From the NCBI GenBank assembly GCA_903821415.1, contig CAIJLF010000036.1, positions 1-5,545 on the forward strand: DNA of 5,545 bases, given 5' to 3'. Each line of letters begins with the position of its first letter. Within the stretch, counting starts at the first letter, position 1. The position numbers and the translations under genes are program-made. The notes under the pieces were generated by a model that saw only the letters and a list, made by a program, of their open reading frames with translations, searched no databases and had not been told where the DNA came from. Shown piece by piece: positions 4,819 to 5,545 of the stretch. The DNA is from an uncultured bacterium. GTDB lineage: Bacteria > Patescibacteriota > Minisyncoccia > Phycocordibacterales > UBA9973.

Positions 4819-5545
4819 TTATAGACCCAAAAAGTCTTTAGGGCAGAATTTCCTGAAGTCAGCAGAAGCACTCCGCAAGATGTGTGAGGCGGGGGAGGTA
4901 AATGATAAGGATATAATTGTTGAAATAGGCCCGGGTAAAGGAGCTTTAACAGAAAAACTCTTAGAAAAAGCTCTTAAAGTCATCGCTGTAGAAAAAGATA
5001 GGGATCTTATAGATATTTTGTCTGAAAGGTTTGCTACAGAAATAAAAAACGAAAAACTCGTATTATTAAATGAGAATATTTTGTATTTTGAACCCAGTAA
5101 ATACAGCTTGAAAGAGGGAGGGTATAAAATAATTGCCAATATTCCCTATAATATAACAGGGGCTATCATCAAGAGATTTTTATCTGAAGTCACGAAGCCT
5201 AGTATTATGACACTTTTAGTACAAAAAGAAGTAGCAGAACGGATAGTGGCTAGAGACAATAAAGAAAGTATTCTATCTCTAAGTGTGAAGGCTTATGGCA
5301 CTCCTAAATATGTTATGAAAGTCCATAAAAGATTCTTTTCTCCAGAACCGAAGGTAGACTCTGCTATTATATCCATAAATAACATTTCAAATTCATATTT
5401 GAAAGACAAAAACACTGAGGATTCATTTTTCAAAATCATCAAGGCGTCTTTTGCTCACAAAAGAAAAGTTTTAAGAAAAAATTTAGAAGAAATAGAAAAA
5501 GATTCTCTAAAAATCGACGAGATGATGACAAAGTTAGACATCAAT
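4769..5545 (+). CDS. rsmA: 16S rRNA (adenine1518-N6/adenine1519-N6)-dimethyltransferase RsmA (KsgA), 3'-truncated by the window edge
   Basis: RsmA uses S-adenosylmethionine to dimethylate two adjacent adenines in the helix 45 tetraloop of 16S rRNA, a late checkpoint of small-subunit assembly. From ATG 4769, 259 residues are visible. The family signature KKSLGQNFL is at 21-29. The SAM-binding loop VEIGPGKGALTEKL is at 51-64, the acidic ribose-binding position at Glu75 (AVEKDRDL), and the catalytic NIPYNIT at 124-130. QKEVAERI is at 152-159, FFSPEPKVDSAI at 189-200, and the C-terminal SFAHKRKVLRKNL at 227-239. The frame runs off the right edge; family members are about 260-280 residues, so little is missing. 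The start is uncertain. An in-frame TAA at 4733 allows ATG 4745, ATG 4769 or TTG 4799. ATG 4769 has no Shine-Dalgarno; TTG 4799 has AGGAG five bases upstream and gives an N-terminus closer to family length. The residues before KKSLGQNFL are encoded by palindrome B and do not look like the usual RsmA N-terminus. Confidence 0.95.
   Translation, partial: MGLNKFSGENLSPETFSYRPKKSLGQNFLKSAEALRKMCEAGEVNDKDIIVEIGPGKGALTEKLLEKALKVIAVEKDRDLIDILSERFATEIKNEKLVLLNENILYFEPSKYSLKEGGYKIIANIPYNITGAIIKRFLSEVTKPSIMTLLVQKEVAERIVARDNKESILSLSVKAYGTPKYVMKVHKRFFSPEPKVDSAIISINNISNSYLKDKNTEDSFFKIIKASFAHKRKVLRKNLEEIEKDSLKIDEMMTKLDIN
4789..4793 (+). promoter_or_regulatory. Possible Shine-Dalgarno AGGAG for an alternative TTG start of rsmA
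   Basis: AGGAG lies five bases before TTG 4799, the best ribosome binding site in the window. Four of its bases form the loop of the palindrome B hairpin, while the TTG itself is in the 3' stem. In RNA the site would be displayed in the loop and the start codon paired. The match may be a by-product of the palindrome, since the matching loop of palindrome A is AACA. Confidence 0.35.

Noticed and set aside
4564..4824. 86-codon TTG-started frame on the + strand
   Set aside because: It starts inside a perfect palindrome, reads through two palindromic elements and overlaps the rsmA start in another frame. It resembles no protein family and is best explained as a chance frame in repeat DNA.
4686..4871. 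61-codon reverse-strand frame
   Set aside because: It is antisense to palindrome B and the 5' end of rsmA, with no family resemblance; a shadow frame.
4819..5139. 106-codon reverse-strand frame
   Set aside because: It is antisense to the clearly conserved SAM-binding region of rsmA; low-complexity Ser/Phe composition typical of a shadow frame.

Overview
The window is AT-rich and gene-dense. Its content suggests a Candidate Phyla Radiation bacterium (Patescibacteria, probably the Parcubacteria group). The reasons are a large membrane-anchored protein whose 'KPRWKRVAIST' block I associate with a protein family of these genomes, a tiny acidic helical protein resembling DUF5663, a compact UvrD/PcrA helicase without the usual C-terminal extension, and a near absence of Shine-Dalgarno sequences. 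This assignment is an inference from protein style, with no database search behind it. The standard code fits: no in-frame TGA is needed in any gene.

Layout, all genes on the + strand: (1) bases 3-2033, the 3' part of a large membrane/cell-surface protein of unknown function. Its reading frame is open to the left edge, so its true start lies outside the window. (2) 2077-2385, a 102-residue acidic helical protein. (3) 2474-4417, a complete UvrD/PcrA-like superfamily 1A DNA helicase. Its start is fixed by a stop codon six bases upstream, and an extended -10 box sits so close that the mRNA is probably leaderless. (4) 4418-4768, about 350 bases without a convincing gene. (5) 4769-5545, the 5' part of rsmA (ksgA), the 16S rRNA dimethyladenosine transferase, cut by the right edge; perhaps 10-25 residues are missing.

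The most unusual part is the stretch from about 4429 to 4818. It is built of three successive imperfect palindromes: C (4429-4591), A (4615-4717) and B (4759-4818). A and B share an architecture: an A-tract/T-tract closing stem next to a TC-G/C-GAG block, and an apical hairpin of the form AATTTTC-NNNN-GAAAATT. B covers the translation start and first codons of rsmA, so a palindromic repeat appears to have become part of the gene's 5' end. This could be a mobile palindromic repeat family, a structured RNA leader, or both.

The genes do not form an obvious single pathway. The helicase (DNA repair and replication) and RsmA (ribosome maturation) are housekeeping functions. The first two genes are close together (43 bases apart) and may be co-transcribed.
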